From Marchantia polymorpha subsp. ruderalis (Eukaryota; Streptophyta; Marchantiopsida; Marchantiales; Marchantiaceae): a DNA stretch of 64,000 nucleotides. The stretch covers positions 1,282,501-1,346,500 of the forward strand of contig AP031352.1 in the NCBI GenBank assembly GCA_037833965.1, in the 5' to 3' direction. The position numbers were made by a program, and so were the translations under genes. The notes beneath the pieces were generated by a model. It did not search any database, was not told the origin of the DNA, and worked only from the letters and a program-made list of their open reading frames with translations. Within the stretch, counting starts at the first letter, position 1; the number at the start of each line of letters is the position of its first letter. Below, in pieces: positions 28,678 through 42,500 of the stretch.

Positions 28678-28986
28678 CAGGTGCTTACGACTATTCCTCT
28701 CGAGCCACCGCAACGGAGAACTTTACGTGAATTTCGATAGCGAGCTTCCCACATCATAAGGCCCGCAGGAGTTAAAGTGTCTCGGACAGAAGCCTCCGAT
28801 ACTCATGTCAGCACTGCACATAAAGAACCGTGATAGACGCAATACCAAAATAGCACCTGTCCTAAAATCAGCAACCGCATAATATGAAATTGCGTGAGAA
28901 GGAATCCTGATCTACAAGACTGGACAATTCTTCAGGCCAGATGCTGCGAAACGGGTGTACAAGAGAGGGATGTTGAGAAGGGATCG

Positions 28987-28995
28987 CCTTTTATA
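28987..28995 (-). promoter_or_regulatory. TATA-box candidate (TATAAAAGG)
   Basis: A textbook TATAAAAGG on the minus strand, which would place a transcription start near 28955-28965. The candidate exons at 28224-28578 lie downstream of it. A short open frame beginning MRLLILGQVLFWY lies between them. It is sequence evidence only. Confidence 0.35.
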
Positions 28996-29456
28996 CTCGA
29001 CTGAACCTCTCCATGACTGAACAAAACCCTGGAAAATCTGGATCACATCTGCAATCAGTTGCTCTGAAATCAAACCTGCAGACTACTTCATCTCTCTGCC
29101 TGGAGTGCGACTCGGGAGCTTGGCGTCAGCGATTCGTGCGCACCAAACGATCTAAGCACTGTGTGTAGATGAGGAGAGAATATCAAGCTAATGGCAATTG
29201 ACGACGGGGAAGGTGATGCGTATTCGGCTCTGGCACGACGATCTGTTGGGTTGAAAAGAATCTGAACAGGGCAGAGATTCAATCACAAGACGCCGTAGGC
29301 GTAACTAAATCTCATGGACAGTCCAGTCCTCAGCTGACTCGCCCTACGGGCAACCCTCATCTCAACACACGTCCAGCGTCTCAGCACTGCGAGGAATCCC
29401 CAATTGGGACCTAAAAACACGTGTAAGCACTCGCACGGGAGATGGTAGTCTCCTAC

Positions 29457-29673
29457 CTGCCTGAAGAATACTCGAACGTCGTGCTGCATGTGCGGTAGAA
29501 GAAGAAGCAGGGGCATGGACCGGAGGAGTCTCGGCCACAGCACAGGACAGGACCGGACCAGACCGCCAGTGACGCTGAAACCTCTCAGCGTTCAGCGTCG
29601 GCCCGTCCAAGGCCTGGGTCCTGAAGAAGGCAGCTGCGAGAGCGAGCGAGCGAGCCCTGGCTGGAGGTGTCAT
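29457..29673 (-). CDS. Candidate exon with transit-peptide-like N-terminus
   Basis: An ATG at 29671-29673 opens a frame rich in Ala, Arg, Ser and Thr with almost no acidic residues at the start (MTPPARARSLALAAAFF). This is the composition of a plastid or mitochondrial targeting peptide. A GTAGGA donor follows at 29456 after 72 codons plus one base. The phase does not join directly to the exon at 28578, so an intermediate exon would be needed. GC-rich leader sequence can produce such frames by chance. Confidence 0.18.
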
Positions 29674-31244
29674 CTAGATCGAGAACACTTCATTTCTCGA
29701 AGGGTCAAGACTGGCCCGCCCGGCCCTGGCCCGGACATTATCGTTGGCAGTCGTCCTGGAGTCTGGGCGACTGTATAAAGTTGTCCTAGAATTTAGTCAG
29801 CCTGTGTCGTTTTCTGTCCTTGTGCCAATCCTCTCACTGTTCACATCTTTCCCTTGCAAAATCCGGAATCTTCATGGACATGACTGGATTCGATACAGAT
29901 TCAGTTTTCTTGCCATGCTTTCCCTCATCTTTAGCCACAATGCTGTAAAGATGTGACTGCTCTTTCAGTTTTTCATGCCAGCTCTTTAAGCTTCTCCAAC
30001 GCACCTTCCTCTAACTGTCGTTAAGGCAACCACCAACCCGGATATGGCTCTAAGTACCAATCAGTGACTAATCTTACTGGGATAAGGCTCGCAGTCTACT
30101 GCGAGGCGAGCACGTCCACTGCCGTAGCGGTCTCCTGGACTCGACTCACTTAACTTCTCTCATGGGACCTTTGATCTACATGCTCTAGTGTCAAGTGTTT
30201 GGAGCTGTACGACGGGGAACTGTAGAATCAGAGCTGTTCCACAACTCTAAAAGACTGTGACGACAGCCTTGGTCTAGTAAAAAATTACTGTGTAGAGAAG
30301 GAGGTGTGGGAGACTTGAAAGATCCGAGGGCGATAAAACTTGAATGTGTGTACTGGGCGGAAAGAAAACTCGAAAATATATGTGCACGGATTTGGACTGG
30401 TGGTCTTCTGCAGAGCCATTTTGCTTGAAAAAAGCTAGAGGAGTGGGCTATCTTGAATCATGATCCACGGATTTAAGCACACTGATGACAATGAGATCTC
30501 CCGGGAGAAGCTGTGTTCAACAAGAGGCCAGAATGACGGAAGGTTTCATCGGCAATAATATGCCTAATCCTCGCTTCCAACAATCTGAAATAATGATCAG
30601 ATTATGAGTCTGCCATGAACGCTTCCATGCACAAAATATCCAACTCACTTGGAAATGAAAGAATCTTGGCAATAGCGTTTGGACTTCCGTGTCCTTGACT
30701 GCTGTAAGTCAAGTTATCAATCGCCCTACCTCTTTAAGACACATGGATCTGGCACAAAAACCAAGGAAGCTAAAATGAAGGCATAGTATGCTCAAAGGTT
30801 TTGTATCCACTCATTACCGAACAGACACCACGTAATAGAGCAAAAAGGATGCGAAGATCCCATCAATTGGTACATGGATGAGCCCAAATCGGTAGCATCA
30901 CGTCTGCAAAAATGTCGTCCTGCAACTAACGTGATGCATCTAAGTCAAAAGGTCTCCATAACACAGTATCATCATCCGACGCGATTGCTCCAGTCTGGAT
31001 GCAACAGCTAGTGCTGTCTTAAGAGCGATGGTCATGTGCATCATCATTCCTTAGCATTTACCTCTGAGGCTGCACTTCATTAGTTTCGCTCGAGTAAGTA
31101 ACTCTCGTAGTGCAAGCAGATTTTCTGAACCCGAGAGAGGTCGAATGTTGACAATATGATTTGAATCGCTTGCACTTGAGGATATGAGGCTGCATCCCTT
31201 GATTGTCAAGCAGAGTTAAAATTTAAAAGTTAAGATTGTGTTCT
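29674..31244. other. Intergenic region between candidate gene and aldo/keto reductase
   Basis: No coding segment is supported. The right part is downstream of the aldo/keto reductase stop and should hold its 3' untranslated region. Confidence 0.4.
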
Positions 31245-32134
31245 TTACAAAATGCCATCAGGCGACCAACAGAAATGGTGATTGCGATCGAGACCATTAA
31301 GTGTAGCCATTTCCTCATCTGACAAGCTGAAGCCGAATACATCTATATTCTCTTTGATTCTCTCCTTCTTCACGCTTTTAGGCAGGACAACAACGTTCTG
31401 CTGTAAACCCCAGCGGAGGAGAATCTGCGCAGGTGTACGCTGCCGCCTAGCTGCTATCTCACATACCACCGGATCTGTCAAAAGATTGCCAACACCGAGG
31501 GGCGAGTAAGCTTCCACCACGATATCTTTCTGCGTACAGAAATCTCGTAAAGAGGCCTGTGTCAAGTACGGGTGCATCTCCACTTGATTGACCGCTGGCT
31601 TGATCGCACAAGTGGAGAGAAGTCCTTCAAGGTGCTGCACGGTGAAGTTACTTACTCCAATAGCCCTACATTTCCTCTCGTCGTACAACTTTTCTAGGGC
31701 TCGCCAAGTTTCTTGTCTAAGCTCCCTATTTTTCTCTGATTGCAATTTCAATTTTGCTGCACCTGGCCAGTGTATGAGGCAAAGATCTAGGTAACCACAG
31801 TCAAGGCGCTGTAAGATATTACCCACAGATGCGAGTGCGCACTCAAAACCCTGTTCATATGGTGAAACTTTGCTCGTGATGAAGAGGCTCTCTCGAGCTA
31901 CCCCAGAATCTCTTACGGCCTGCCCAATTTCCGTCTCGTTCTTGTAGATGGAGGCGGTGTCGATATGACGGTATCCACTCTGCAGAGCCCACAGAACAGC
32001 TGCCTTGACGTCCTCTCCCGTGCTTCGATGAGTGCCCAAGCCCAGTCGGGGGATTGTGACAGCGTTGTTCAGACTCAAATGAGTGGCGAATTTTCCACTT
32101 TGCAGCAACCCTCGATTCAACACCGCATCCCCCA

Positions 32135-32135
<1 letters not shown>
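31245..32135 (-). CDS. Aldo/keto reductase, intronless
   Basis: This is an NADPH-dependent carbonyl reductase of the aldo/keto reductase superfamily: a soluble (alpha/beta)8-barrel enzyme of 296 residues encoded in one exon. The catalytic tetrad is complete: Asp59 in the GYRHIDTA motif, Tyr64, Lys89 (ITSKVS) and His122 (LIHWPG). The signature GVSNF and the cofactor-binding end VVLPKSVKKERIKENIDVF are present. The N-terminal IPRLGLGT strand is typical. The last residues (NHHFCWSP) depart from the usual HxRxxxP end, so substrate preference may differ. The start is the only in-frame ATG before the conserved core. It sits five bases from a long CT/GA repeat in the leader. The true substrate cannot be told from sequence. 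Confidence 0.95.

Positions 32136-32139
<4 letters not shown>

Positions 32140-32165
<26 letters not shown>
32140..32165. repeat. (CT)13 microsatellite in the 5' leader (GA on the coding strand)
   Basis: A 26-bp pure dinucleotide run, ending five bases before the aldo/keto reductase ATG as read on the minus strand. In plants, GA runs near starts are binding sites for BBR/BPC (GAGA-binding) factors; such a role here is inference. Confidence 0.95.
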
Positions 32166-34116
32166 GTAGCGAACTCACGAACTGAACTTTCTCTCCGATC
32201 CAGAAAGACTTCGATCATTGCCGTCCTCTAAAAACCTTCCCATCCCCTCCGGCTCGAACAGCGCTCGCAGCCGTGGAATAGAAACGAGCGAGCTGTTCCG
32301 TGCTTTTGTAGCTCGTGTACTTTCTGTATGCAAACGGATCATCTTTCCCCTTTGTATACCGTAACGTCGTAATCCTACACACATCCACTTGTAGATTCCA
32401 CACTCAACTTCTCTGCATTGACTGAACAGAGTTTCCAGAAACGCAGTGGATATTGACCACATTACTGAAGCAGTGAACACAGCGGGAGAATCTTTTTATT
32501 TGAAGGCAAAATTACGCAGTTCGTAGGAATTTGTTTACCTTATAATCGAATGAGCTATCCGCATCTGATTGATTATTGGTATATTGATGTCTGATAGAGT
32601 TGACTATTGTAGGGCACACAAGTGGGTACCTCTCTGAATCACTTTTCGTCTTGATATATCAACCTAAAGATTGCTGTAGGTTAGGAGAAAGCGAGTAAAT
32701 TCCAAACATTGTGAACTTCTACTTTGTCACGACTGCATAGTGAATTCTACTCTTCTTACACTTTTTATTCTTGCATGTGATTTGAAAATTATGGAAATAA
32801 TTGTACAGAAGTGTTAAGTTTAGGTTAGCCCAGTGATTTTCTCACTAAAAAACCTGTGTGTCCAGTCTTTCTATTTCGATCTCAATCTTTCTTGAATTAT
32901 AGTTATTGAAACTAGTTGGAAATATGAGAGGATCTTGAAAACATTATGAATATATTTAGAGTTTTAAAATCATCATAAATTTACGTGAAAAACTTTTACA
33001 ACATTTTGAATTTGAAAATATGATTAAGTGTGAGGAAGTATTGTATGTCATTTCCATTTTATGGTTATAGTGTCACTTGCATTCATACGCGTAAAGATGT
33101 TCGATACATCCACTTTTTATATTTCAAGGTGAATGATTCATCTAGTATATGCATAAAAATATAAACCATGAGTTCATGTGAATTGCACGATCACATCAAT
33201 TTTTTTCAAGTGTATTTTTGCAAAAAGGTCCAATATTATGCTCATCATCTAATAGACATATTTTTGTGTTTAAAAAAATACTCAAAAAAATACTCATCAC
33301 AGTAAAAATAGAATAAACAGAAATCACATTCGTTTGTACAATTTTATTGACAAATTATTCATGAAATCGTGAAATATAAAAATTTGCATATACATAATCA
33401 ATAGATATTCCGTCTAGTCTTTACATGCTCAAGGTTTTATTTAAGATCTCGTTGAGTACGATAGATATCTCATACATTCCTAACAAAATAAATTTATCTA
33501 GCGAGATCAAGCAGAAAATACATACCATGTATTTGCTCCAGGGATAAAAACTTAGATTTAACCACATGATACTTCATATTTGGTTCAATGCCAACAATAT
33601 CACATATTTTATCAATTTAAATCTTATAACAGCATCGTCCTTTTCTCAATTATTTTTGATTAAATTCACATAATGAATGTAATGGATTTCATCCACTTAC
33701 ACAACATACATGTACCACTCAATATTTTGGAGGATTATTTAAGAAAATAATTAGAGCTATGGAATCATTTCTTTTTAGATAAGTGTAGAGATAATCTTTG
33801 CGCTTGGGGCAATGACGCAGTTCATGAGGTGAAACCGCGTCAATTGCTGGTTGAAAACTATTTCCATAAACCCAAAATGTTCTGTGGATTGAATTTAAGT
33901 AAAATGCGTGCTTTGCAGTAATGGAGAACAGTCCCATGAGGTGAACCAAGAGAAAATTTCTCAACAAGATACAATATCCGATAATCAAGGACAACATGTG
34001 CGGAAAACTTAACATTCTCAGCACATAAAGCGTGCACAAGTGTAGTCGAACGAATAAAAAAGAAAATTTTACTTCATATGAAAAAATATGTGGCTGCTAA
34101 AATGAATTGATGATGA
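32166..34116. other. Leader/promoter of the reductase, then AT-rich spacer
   Basis: 32166-32480 is less AT-rich and probably belongs to the reductase leader and promoter. From about 32.5 kb the sequence is AT-rich without supported genes. The last few hundred bases are downstream of the SNAPC3 stop codon. Confidence 0.4.
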
Positions 34117-37100
34117 CTACTCATGAAAATAATCATGTACCTCAAAGTCATTATAAAGTAAACTGCCATCGTTTGAATAATGGAGCAAGTAATAGCAATT
34201 TTCACAAAAGAAACATGGGCTTTCTGGTGCGAGTTTATCTCCAACTGTAACTTTCCTAGCCTGATAAATGCAACAAATACTGCACTTGCGGTGTCTCAAT
34301 TTGTGAACATATCTGAGAACTGGATAAGCAGCTGCGTTTTGCACGTCTTCGGGATGCGCAAGTCTCATGTCTCGAATGATCATGGTATGTTTGCAGCCTC
34401 CCTGTCATTGAGCTCATTGTCAGGTTCAGATTGACCGAAATCACTTGCATTTTATCATGTGAATGTTTCTTCGGTTTCTGTGATATGAGAAACTTTTCCG
34501 ACTACATGGTCAAAAATATCTAGCGTAATTCCAGACATTAAGTTTGGTATTTCCTAGTTCAAGCACCGATAACAATGAGTGAGAGAGAGGATAGACAAAA
34601 GAGATACATTCAGAGAAACATCTGACATCTCTTTCTAGTCGTCATCATGAACGAGATGAGAAGCAGTCTCTTGTATTGACATATTGTATAGATACATGTC
34701 ACTTGCATGCAGCTCTCTTTACTCTACAAAGAGGTTCCTCGGGACTAAAAGAAGATCAATTGTTTTCGTTTTATTTCATCCCTTCTACAAGACTTGGTAT
34801 AAGAGGCAAGAAATCTTATCATCATTCCGTACACAAATGAATAGAAACAGTCTTGAAATTGGCAATATTGCATAACATAAACATTCCACTTCAATTCAAC
34901 ATCTGTAAGAAAGAATTCCGTACCTGGTGGCAGTAAAGAAATTGTGCTCCAATGCGACATTCAAGATCGGCAAAACAAACATCCTCCATCCTATTATGTA
35001 AAAAAGTAGGAGGGTTCTTCGCCCTCGGACAAGAAGGTAAGCCCAGCCAGCGCCTCTTTCTAAGATCGACACCACCCAATGCCTTCCATTTCTCAATAAC
35101 TTCAGCTTGTTCCCTGACCCAGTTCCTAATGGGTAGACTGTAATCGAGAGCCTTTGGATGTCGCATGTCGTTGTAGAATACATCCTGCTCACATGACAGA
35201 AGCTTACTTGCTTAGTCAAAACTCAAGTGTCCAAGGAGCATGACAACCTTTTTATGGTAGTTGAATCTTAATAAGACTTCATAAAAAGAGTTGTTTTAAA
35301 GTGCAACCAAATTACAGAAATATTGTAGCTTTTCTACTGGATAAGCTGTGACACGTTTAAACATATATTTTGACTGTTCGTGATAGAATAACCGGATAGG
35401 CTGCAAGATGCAGAACAACACACAGACATCAAGGGACGGAGCAATCCTTCCCAACATCATCACGCGCGACACTTTGTTTTGTAAGCGGGACCGACGTGCC
35501 TGACCTTGAGGGAGAAGAACTACTACCATAAGAACTGGGAGTAGTAGATTGATGCAGATACAACCTGACATCTTTATATTTGAGACATATGAAACACAAA
35601 TTCTTTTCATATTTCGCAGGAACTTTACACATAGTCAAGACTCGACCAGCATAGCTTTGGAAAGAATTGTAAATAAGGAGTGGATCGAATGGAATTACTT
35701 CAATGAAAAAATAACTTGAAGGAAGATTAATGTTAGCTTTCTCTGCCACCGTATCCGTGAGACAGTATATACGATCTTTTAGCGCTGTTAGCGGCTGACT
35801 TCCAATTACTACAAACTCCTGAGCCTGCTTTCATAAACACAGGGCAGCAGAGCAGCAGTTAGCTGTTGGCTGTCATGGATACTTGAGTTTCGCACACAAG
35901 ATAAAGATACTTTGCTGATTCTTCTCAAAGGAACAAAAGAGCTATACTAGAGAAAGTTAAATGCAATTGACATGACGGCAGAAAGATCTGAAGGTATACA
36001 CATTAGTTGAAGACTTACCTTCAGATACCGTTTTATACTGTCATATATCTCTATTGTAATAAGAACTTCCCCGTCAACCATAGGCTGAAATTCAGTTTTT
36101 GACGCCAGTTTAGGAGTCTGTCAAATCGAAACGAAGAAGAGATTAGCTATTGGGTATGGGAACACGTGCATTTTGAAGCACAGCTCGCACTCCAACCTGA
36201 TGTACTTGATAAAAACGTAAATCTTCTGATGCTGATAATGATTTGAAAATGAAAGGCAAAACTTTCCCCTTTCAAATATACCTTCAAGACTGAGTTAATA
36301 AATGAAACTACTAAGTTGAGAATATAATGATGAAACTTCGTATATTCCGTTTACCCACTTACCTTTAAAATAGAGTTAAGAAACTTCAACGTACGTAAAG
36401 GTGTCTGGATTTTTTTATAAAGGGACTCCCTTTCTTTCTTGGCCCTGCAAAATGAAAACAGATTCCATTTCAGAACTTGCAATTTCTTGCAGGTGTACCC
36501 AACATCAGCTCCCGTAGCTTTCTTAATTGTTCCAGTACCATACAAGAACAGATGACTCAACACTCTGCACTAAGCAATACTCCAGATTAGAAACTAAGTA
36601 GCTCTAAATGTTCCAATCTGATGATCCTAGATTAGTCTAAAAAAACATTTGAACATAAAATTTTAGAGAAGTATTAAAAATGCTCTGTAATAAATATACT
36701 TCATTATTCAGATCAAACTTAGTCAATGCATTGTCATGATGAAGTGACTAAGCATGCTCAACGCGAAACATCCGTCTACAATTGAGAACCAGACACCTGG
36801 TATTTCCCGCTAAAGAAGAACACTGAGGATCAAACTCATAAAGGATAGGAAATTGAAAAGCAAGTTTGCTCATTATAGAGGCTCAAAAGAAAAACATAGC
36901 ATGAGGCTAAACGGATAATACGTAAGTAACTGCATGGAACTCTGAAGAAGGTTGTTCTCATAGGGAATCCAACTCCAACTAAGACTTCCAAGTCTATATG
37001 CATGATTCGCTATATCTCAGGAGAATATCAAAGTCTTTACCTATACCTGGAAAAATCCATCGACTAGCGTTTCTCAAAGGCAATGTCCCAAGCCGAGTTA

Positions 37101-39545
37101 CTAGCCCAGTCGGGTACCTAACTGATCTTCCATTATCCAAGATAATGCATAGATATGAAGCACTGCTTAAGGTGGAAGACACTACTCGTTTCAGAATATA
37201 CAGGTTTACCTTCCATCACTGAGAGCCATAATAAGCGATTCCGTAGGACAAGGGAATTATGATAATGAGATCCGCATAAAATGCAGCTGAATCCAATTTA
37301 ACTCCCAAAACCTGAAGATGCACATCGATCACACTAACAGTGAGCTGTGAGACAGCCCGGACAGCAACCTAAAGATCTGCTTCATACTTGGCATACGAAA
37401 GAACCCCCCTTCTTTCCGCGAGCAACAAACTGGGCTAATGAAAACTTGGACGGTGATATACACGATAAGGTGATATGCAAGTGAAGTTGTAGTACAACTA
37501 GTGTGACCTTAGAATAATTTTATTGATGAATCTTAGAAATCACAAATATGCTAATCGGTGTTAATATGCATGAGCAGGCAATGTGTTTACATGCACAAAC
37601 AGAATGTGAATCAACCATGTTCGTACTAATTCTAAATGCTACCGAGAATTGGTCATAAGAATACCTCAAACTGTGTAACGAAACGCTTTCCCTTGCACGT
37701 TCTCTCTCCCGCTTTAGTCTTTCCAAAGCTTCCTTGCGCCTCTCATCGGTGTCATCCTGCTCAGGTCATAAAGCAAGGAAGTAGATCTTAAGAATCTGTG
37801 AACATTTATGTAAAGGTCTCTTCAAGAGAAAGACTTGGAATTTTACCTCTATGAGCTTCCTTCACAAGGATAACGACTTCCAGAAATCCGTGTTGTCCTG
37901 AGTTTTTGATTAGTACCATGAGCAATGCACCCCGCACGTTTCTATCAAATGGTCTCCCTCTCTTCTTTCCCCTTTCATTCTTGCGGGGCTTTGAACACAC
38001 ATTAACTTGCTCGCTATGATTGCCGTTTCCATTCTCTGCCGCGACGGCAGCACCCTCTATAGACAACAGCGTCAGTGTAATATGTTCCTTCCCTATTCCT
38101 GATTTGAGCACAGATTCCCAACACACGAAAGATAGAGAGTTCAGTGAGGGCTTGATTTCATTTAAAATAACCAGATGACGAGACCACAGAAAGGTTCTAT
38201 GATATTTATTAACTTCAAAAAGTTCAATTTCCAAAAGTGGACATCATCAAAAGATCCTCTGGCAAACAGAAATAACTGTCGCACTCAATATATATCAACG
38301 TGGTCTAATGATGAAACTTCGTATTCTCACCGTTGTCTTCTGAAGACTTTTCCTGTGGATTTTCTCCAACTGGCACAATGCTTTGTCCCTGCAGAACGAA
38401 CTTTACCATAAGGAACACGATGATGACAACTCATTTTGGAACAATTCAACGCTCAAAAAGTCTTCTACTAATTGAACACGACCTCGAAAAAAAAATTGAT
38501 CACAGCCAAGTAAAATTTCGATTCATATTTGAAACAATGTGGAGCATATTGACTTTTCCACTATCTATTGCGTTGACAACCACTATCAACCTCAAGGAAA
38601 GAATTGTTATGACCTAAAACCCATCCTTCCCCCTTGACCTACCTGCAAAACTTCGGCTAATGCCTTCTCCACAAGCATGGCGTCTGTCATAACCTTCAGG
38701 TCGTCGACACTGTACCCAAAAACGAAGAAACTTGGAACAGTTTGAACAGATTTGTGACCTGTGTACCTTTCAAGTCAGGAGATGAATTGTTATAATTGTA
38801 CATACATTTCAGCGCTCATAATCTATTTGAAAGGAGGACATCTTAGTCATCCCATAGGTTCTCTATCACAGAGAACATGCATATATCCTTGACCACTCAC
38901 CTGACACAGATGTCATCCACTTCCATGCTGCAATCCGCCAGTCCTGCTTTAAGTGTCTGCAAGAAATTAAAGCTCAGTCAGATTTGTACACCATCGCGTG
39001 ATTCGCATACACCACAATTTTCATCACAAGATGAAAAATTTTCATAAACCAAACATGTGGATGGTTTACAACATATAAGCTCAACATTTTCTAAATATCA
39101 AAACCAAACGAAATTCGGAAGAGAGAAAAAATAGACAATTTGTAAAACTCATAGTCAGATACTGCTACAAATTACAGCATTCAAGCCAGAAATCCATGAT
39201 ATATGCTTTTGTTAAATCAGAAGCCACCCTATGTTCACACATTCCACTAATCAATCACTTTGACAAAAACAATGTGAGTGAATTAAAAAAACAAACCGAC
39301 AAAAGAGCTCCGCATGACTGGCGAAAATTGTGAACATTGATGCGCCCTGATGTGAATCCTGGGACGGCCAATGGACCTCCAGCAGCTCCGGCGGCTCCAG
39401 CTCTACCACGATCTTTCGAAGTGATGACAGTAGAGTCTACTTCTGAAGCTATTTCCTGAATCGGGAAAATTGGGAAACCATCCTGGTCAATCTGAACATC
39501 TTCCTCGAATCCTTCATCCATCCAATCCAAACTTTTGTCCTCCAT
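34117..39545 (-). CDS. SRD2: snRNA-activating protein complex subunit 3 (SNAP50 / SRD2-like)
   Basis: This is the SNAPc subunit that binds the upstream sequence element of snRNA promoters in the nucleus. It is needed for U-snRNA transcription by RNA polymerases II and III (SRD2 in Arabidopsis). There are eleven exons: 39297-39545, 38901-38956, 38643-38709, 38331-38388, 37917-38056, 37665-37756, 36363-36444, 36019-36117, 35699-35818, 34924-35184 and 34117-34401. All junctions are GT-AG and in phase, giving 502 residues. The N-terminal third is acidic or low-complexity, then a basic stretch (GKKRGRPFDRN) and a charged coiled helix follow. The conserved C-terminal SNAPC3 domain starts near residue 258 and includes IYCLTD, DVFYNDMRHP and [20 protein letters not shown]. 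A Cys cluster follows at 448, 451, 471, 474 and 477 (CSIC...CFFCENC), the family's zinc finger. The protein ends LLHYSNDG...DYFHE. Confidence 0.95.
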
Positions 39546-42500
39546 TGTTCAATTCTGTAAAAATCTACATAAAAGTAAAGAGCCTGCTAATAGAGAGAAG
39601 TCCTTTCCGCGCCTGATTTGCGATGATTCGCGGTCATGGACCAAGACCACAAAATTGAGAAGCCAAGCTGATTCTACAAGGACATTCTCGCTCGAGGACT
39701 AACTAACTGCATGGAGCTTTACACTGAAGGTGAGTAGATTCTTGTCGTCGGCTGGTTCTCCACCCTGATTTGAACTTTTGTACGTAGGAACTCGACAGAG
39801 ATCTCTTCATTTTGAAGGGTTTACAGGTTCTCGACCAAAAGTGTCATTTGACTCACGCCTATCATCTCTTCAGTCAGTTTGTCACACGGAGCAACTGTTG
39901 AACTCCTGGTAATTGTGAGATGGAGCTAACATCTAGGTGAGGCGACTAATTATGTGCACTACAATCGTTAAAATATTGTCACCATCTACAAAACAACATC
40001 AGCGTGTAATATAGCTTCGTAAAATTCATAGTTCTCATACATGCAGCGCTGGGAACATTTTTAAAAAAAATATTTTATTTAATATAAACTAGAGAAAGTT
40101 ATAGCCATATGAAATTAGTATTATAGTACATTCAGTCACAAGCATGTGAAAACTATTGTCTATGACCGGCTAGAGTTATCTTGGGCAAAGGCAAAGGGGT
40201 GCCGCCGACGGAATGTTTATGAAAATGGGAAGGTATTCGAGAAACCGGGCGCTCGGTCACCGAGCAAGCAGATTTTCTTGCATCTATTCTAATATTGAGG
40301 CCAAAGCAATAGAGGCAGAAGAGATTATATGTCTTCGTCATCCTATACTTAGTTGACTACTACCGCCCAAAATCAGAGTGTGACAAACTTATACACTGGA
40401 TCTTCGCGACGACTACACCTGGCGACGCATCTTTTTGTGAAAGAGGTGAAAGCATAAAAACAAAAATTTCCACAAGGTTAAACTAAGTAAAAGGGGATAA
40501 ATGGCTATCAAATACCAATCGGATTGATGCATCACTTTACCAAGATCTACACGACTTGATCTAGACCATAGGGAATAAGATTCATGTTACCACCAACTTT
40601 CAACAGCATACTAGAATGAGAAGAATATGAATGAAAAGATGAAACCTTTTAGGTTAGCCATAATGAAAACTAAAATTATACTATAGTATTAATGTTGTCA
40701 CCGATTAAACAAAACATCAAGTGGAAGGTTATGAGAAGATTCAAACAAGCACAAATTGTTTTACTAGATAAAATCATGAAACTAAACAAAATAAAAATAC
40801 TCATTTATTCTTGACTTACAAACACTATTTTATCAATGGAACAAAAAATCAAATTTAATTTTGTTGAATTGTAAATTGAGAAGATGAGGTTTAAATCATA
40901 AGACCTAAACCCATAAAACTCATATTTGAAGTATATAATTAGCCAAAATCAATCACAATAAGTGAAAGTACTCTGAACAGTTTGGTATGATGTCCTGTTT
41001 TATTAATATTCAGTGGCTGATGTAACAATACTTTTTACATTTTTGTGTAGTTTTGGGCATTGATAAGATATTTTGCTATTTTCAAGTATCCAGATTTTGA
41101 AGAAAGCAAGCAGTATTTGTAATATAAATATGAATTTTTTATATACTCGTCTCAGAATAATTTAGATCTATATATATAACTTTTTTTTTACATACTAAGT
41201 AATAAAATATATTTTATTCTTATTTTCTTTATTGAACTCCATCTTAAAAAATAAGAAATGACTTTACAAATTTGAAAATATAAAGCTGAATATGATTTCA
41301 AATTTCAGATAAAAAGAAAAATTGTTATGAAAAATTTAATATTATTTATCAAGAAATGAATTAATTTCAAACAGAAATAATTGTGAATGATTTTTGTGTA
41401 TGTTCAAAAAAAAATATCTTTTTTTAAATAATAAGTTAAGCAATGATGTCATCTTTGTTACAAAGTTTCTATTTTTAATGAATTGAAAAATTGAAAACAT
41501 GAAAACTCCACTGAAAAAAATACTAATAATAATTATTTAATATATGATATATTACTAAAAGATTAAATGAAATTTCTATAAAAGTATAATATTGTGCATT
41601 ACTACTGTAAATTGATTCTAGAAAGTTGAAAATAATTTATAATAATCAACTTAAATAACATAATGTTGTCTAAGGAGATTTACGAACGAATATAAAAGAA
41701 AGTTAAAGAAGATGTTCAAACACAAGAAAATGTCATTTGACTTTCTGATCATGATTTTAATTTATAGATAAAAACTATAATTTTCTTATTTATAAAATAA
41801 AATATTTTTTAAGATTATGATTTACAAGTAATGTTGAAATCAAACTCATCATATTCTTAGTATATTTCAATCTTTAAGCTAAAAATTTAAATTTTAAAAA
41901 TCTAAAATAAAGAATCAAAGTATAATCATTTTTAAATAATGAAAAAAAAATTATAATCATGTAAAAATATAAAGGATCAACATAATGAAAATTATTTCAA
42001 AATTTTATTAAATTTTTTCTTATTTTTCAAACCTTAATATTCAATTATAATAAATAATACGTTCTAAATACTATCAAATAAAAATATAAAAATTATTGTA
42101 ATTCTTTACAATTATGCTATTACGCATAGAACATTGAGTTAGATCAGATCTTTCAATAAAAATGAATTATTGACCAAAATGATGATTAAACATAAGTTTT
42201 TGAGACATATAAAGAAAATTTTAAAATTTATTTATTTTTATTGTTATTTGAAACACGTTAGATATTGATTGCAATGAAATAATCTTTCAGATCACACTTT
42301 ACAATAGATTTAATTTTATGATGTCAAAAGAATCTGCTATAACATGTTACTTCCTAGCATTATACTCACATATGAAAATATCATGTTTATTCATAATTCA
42401 CAAAGGTAGTACATATGTGAAAATTATAAATTTGTTCCATATCAAATTTTCCAATCTAATCATCATTGGAAATTTTATTCTTAAAATTCTACTTATATAA

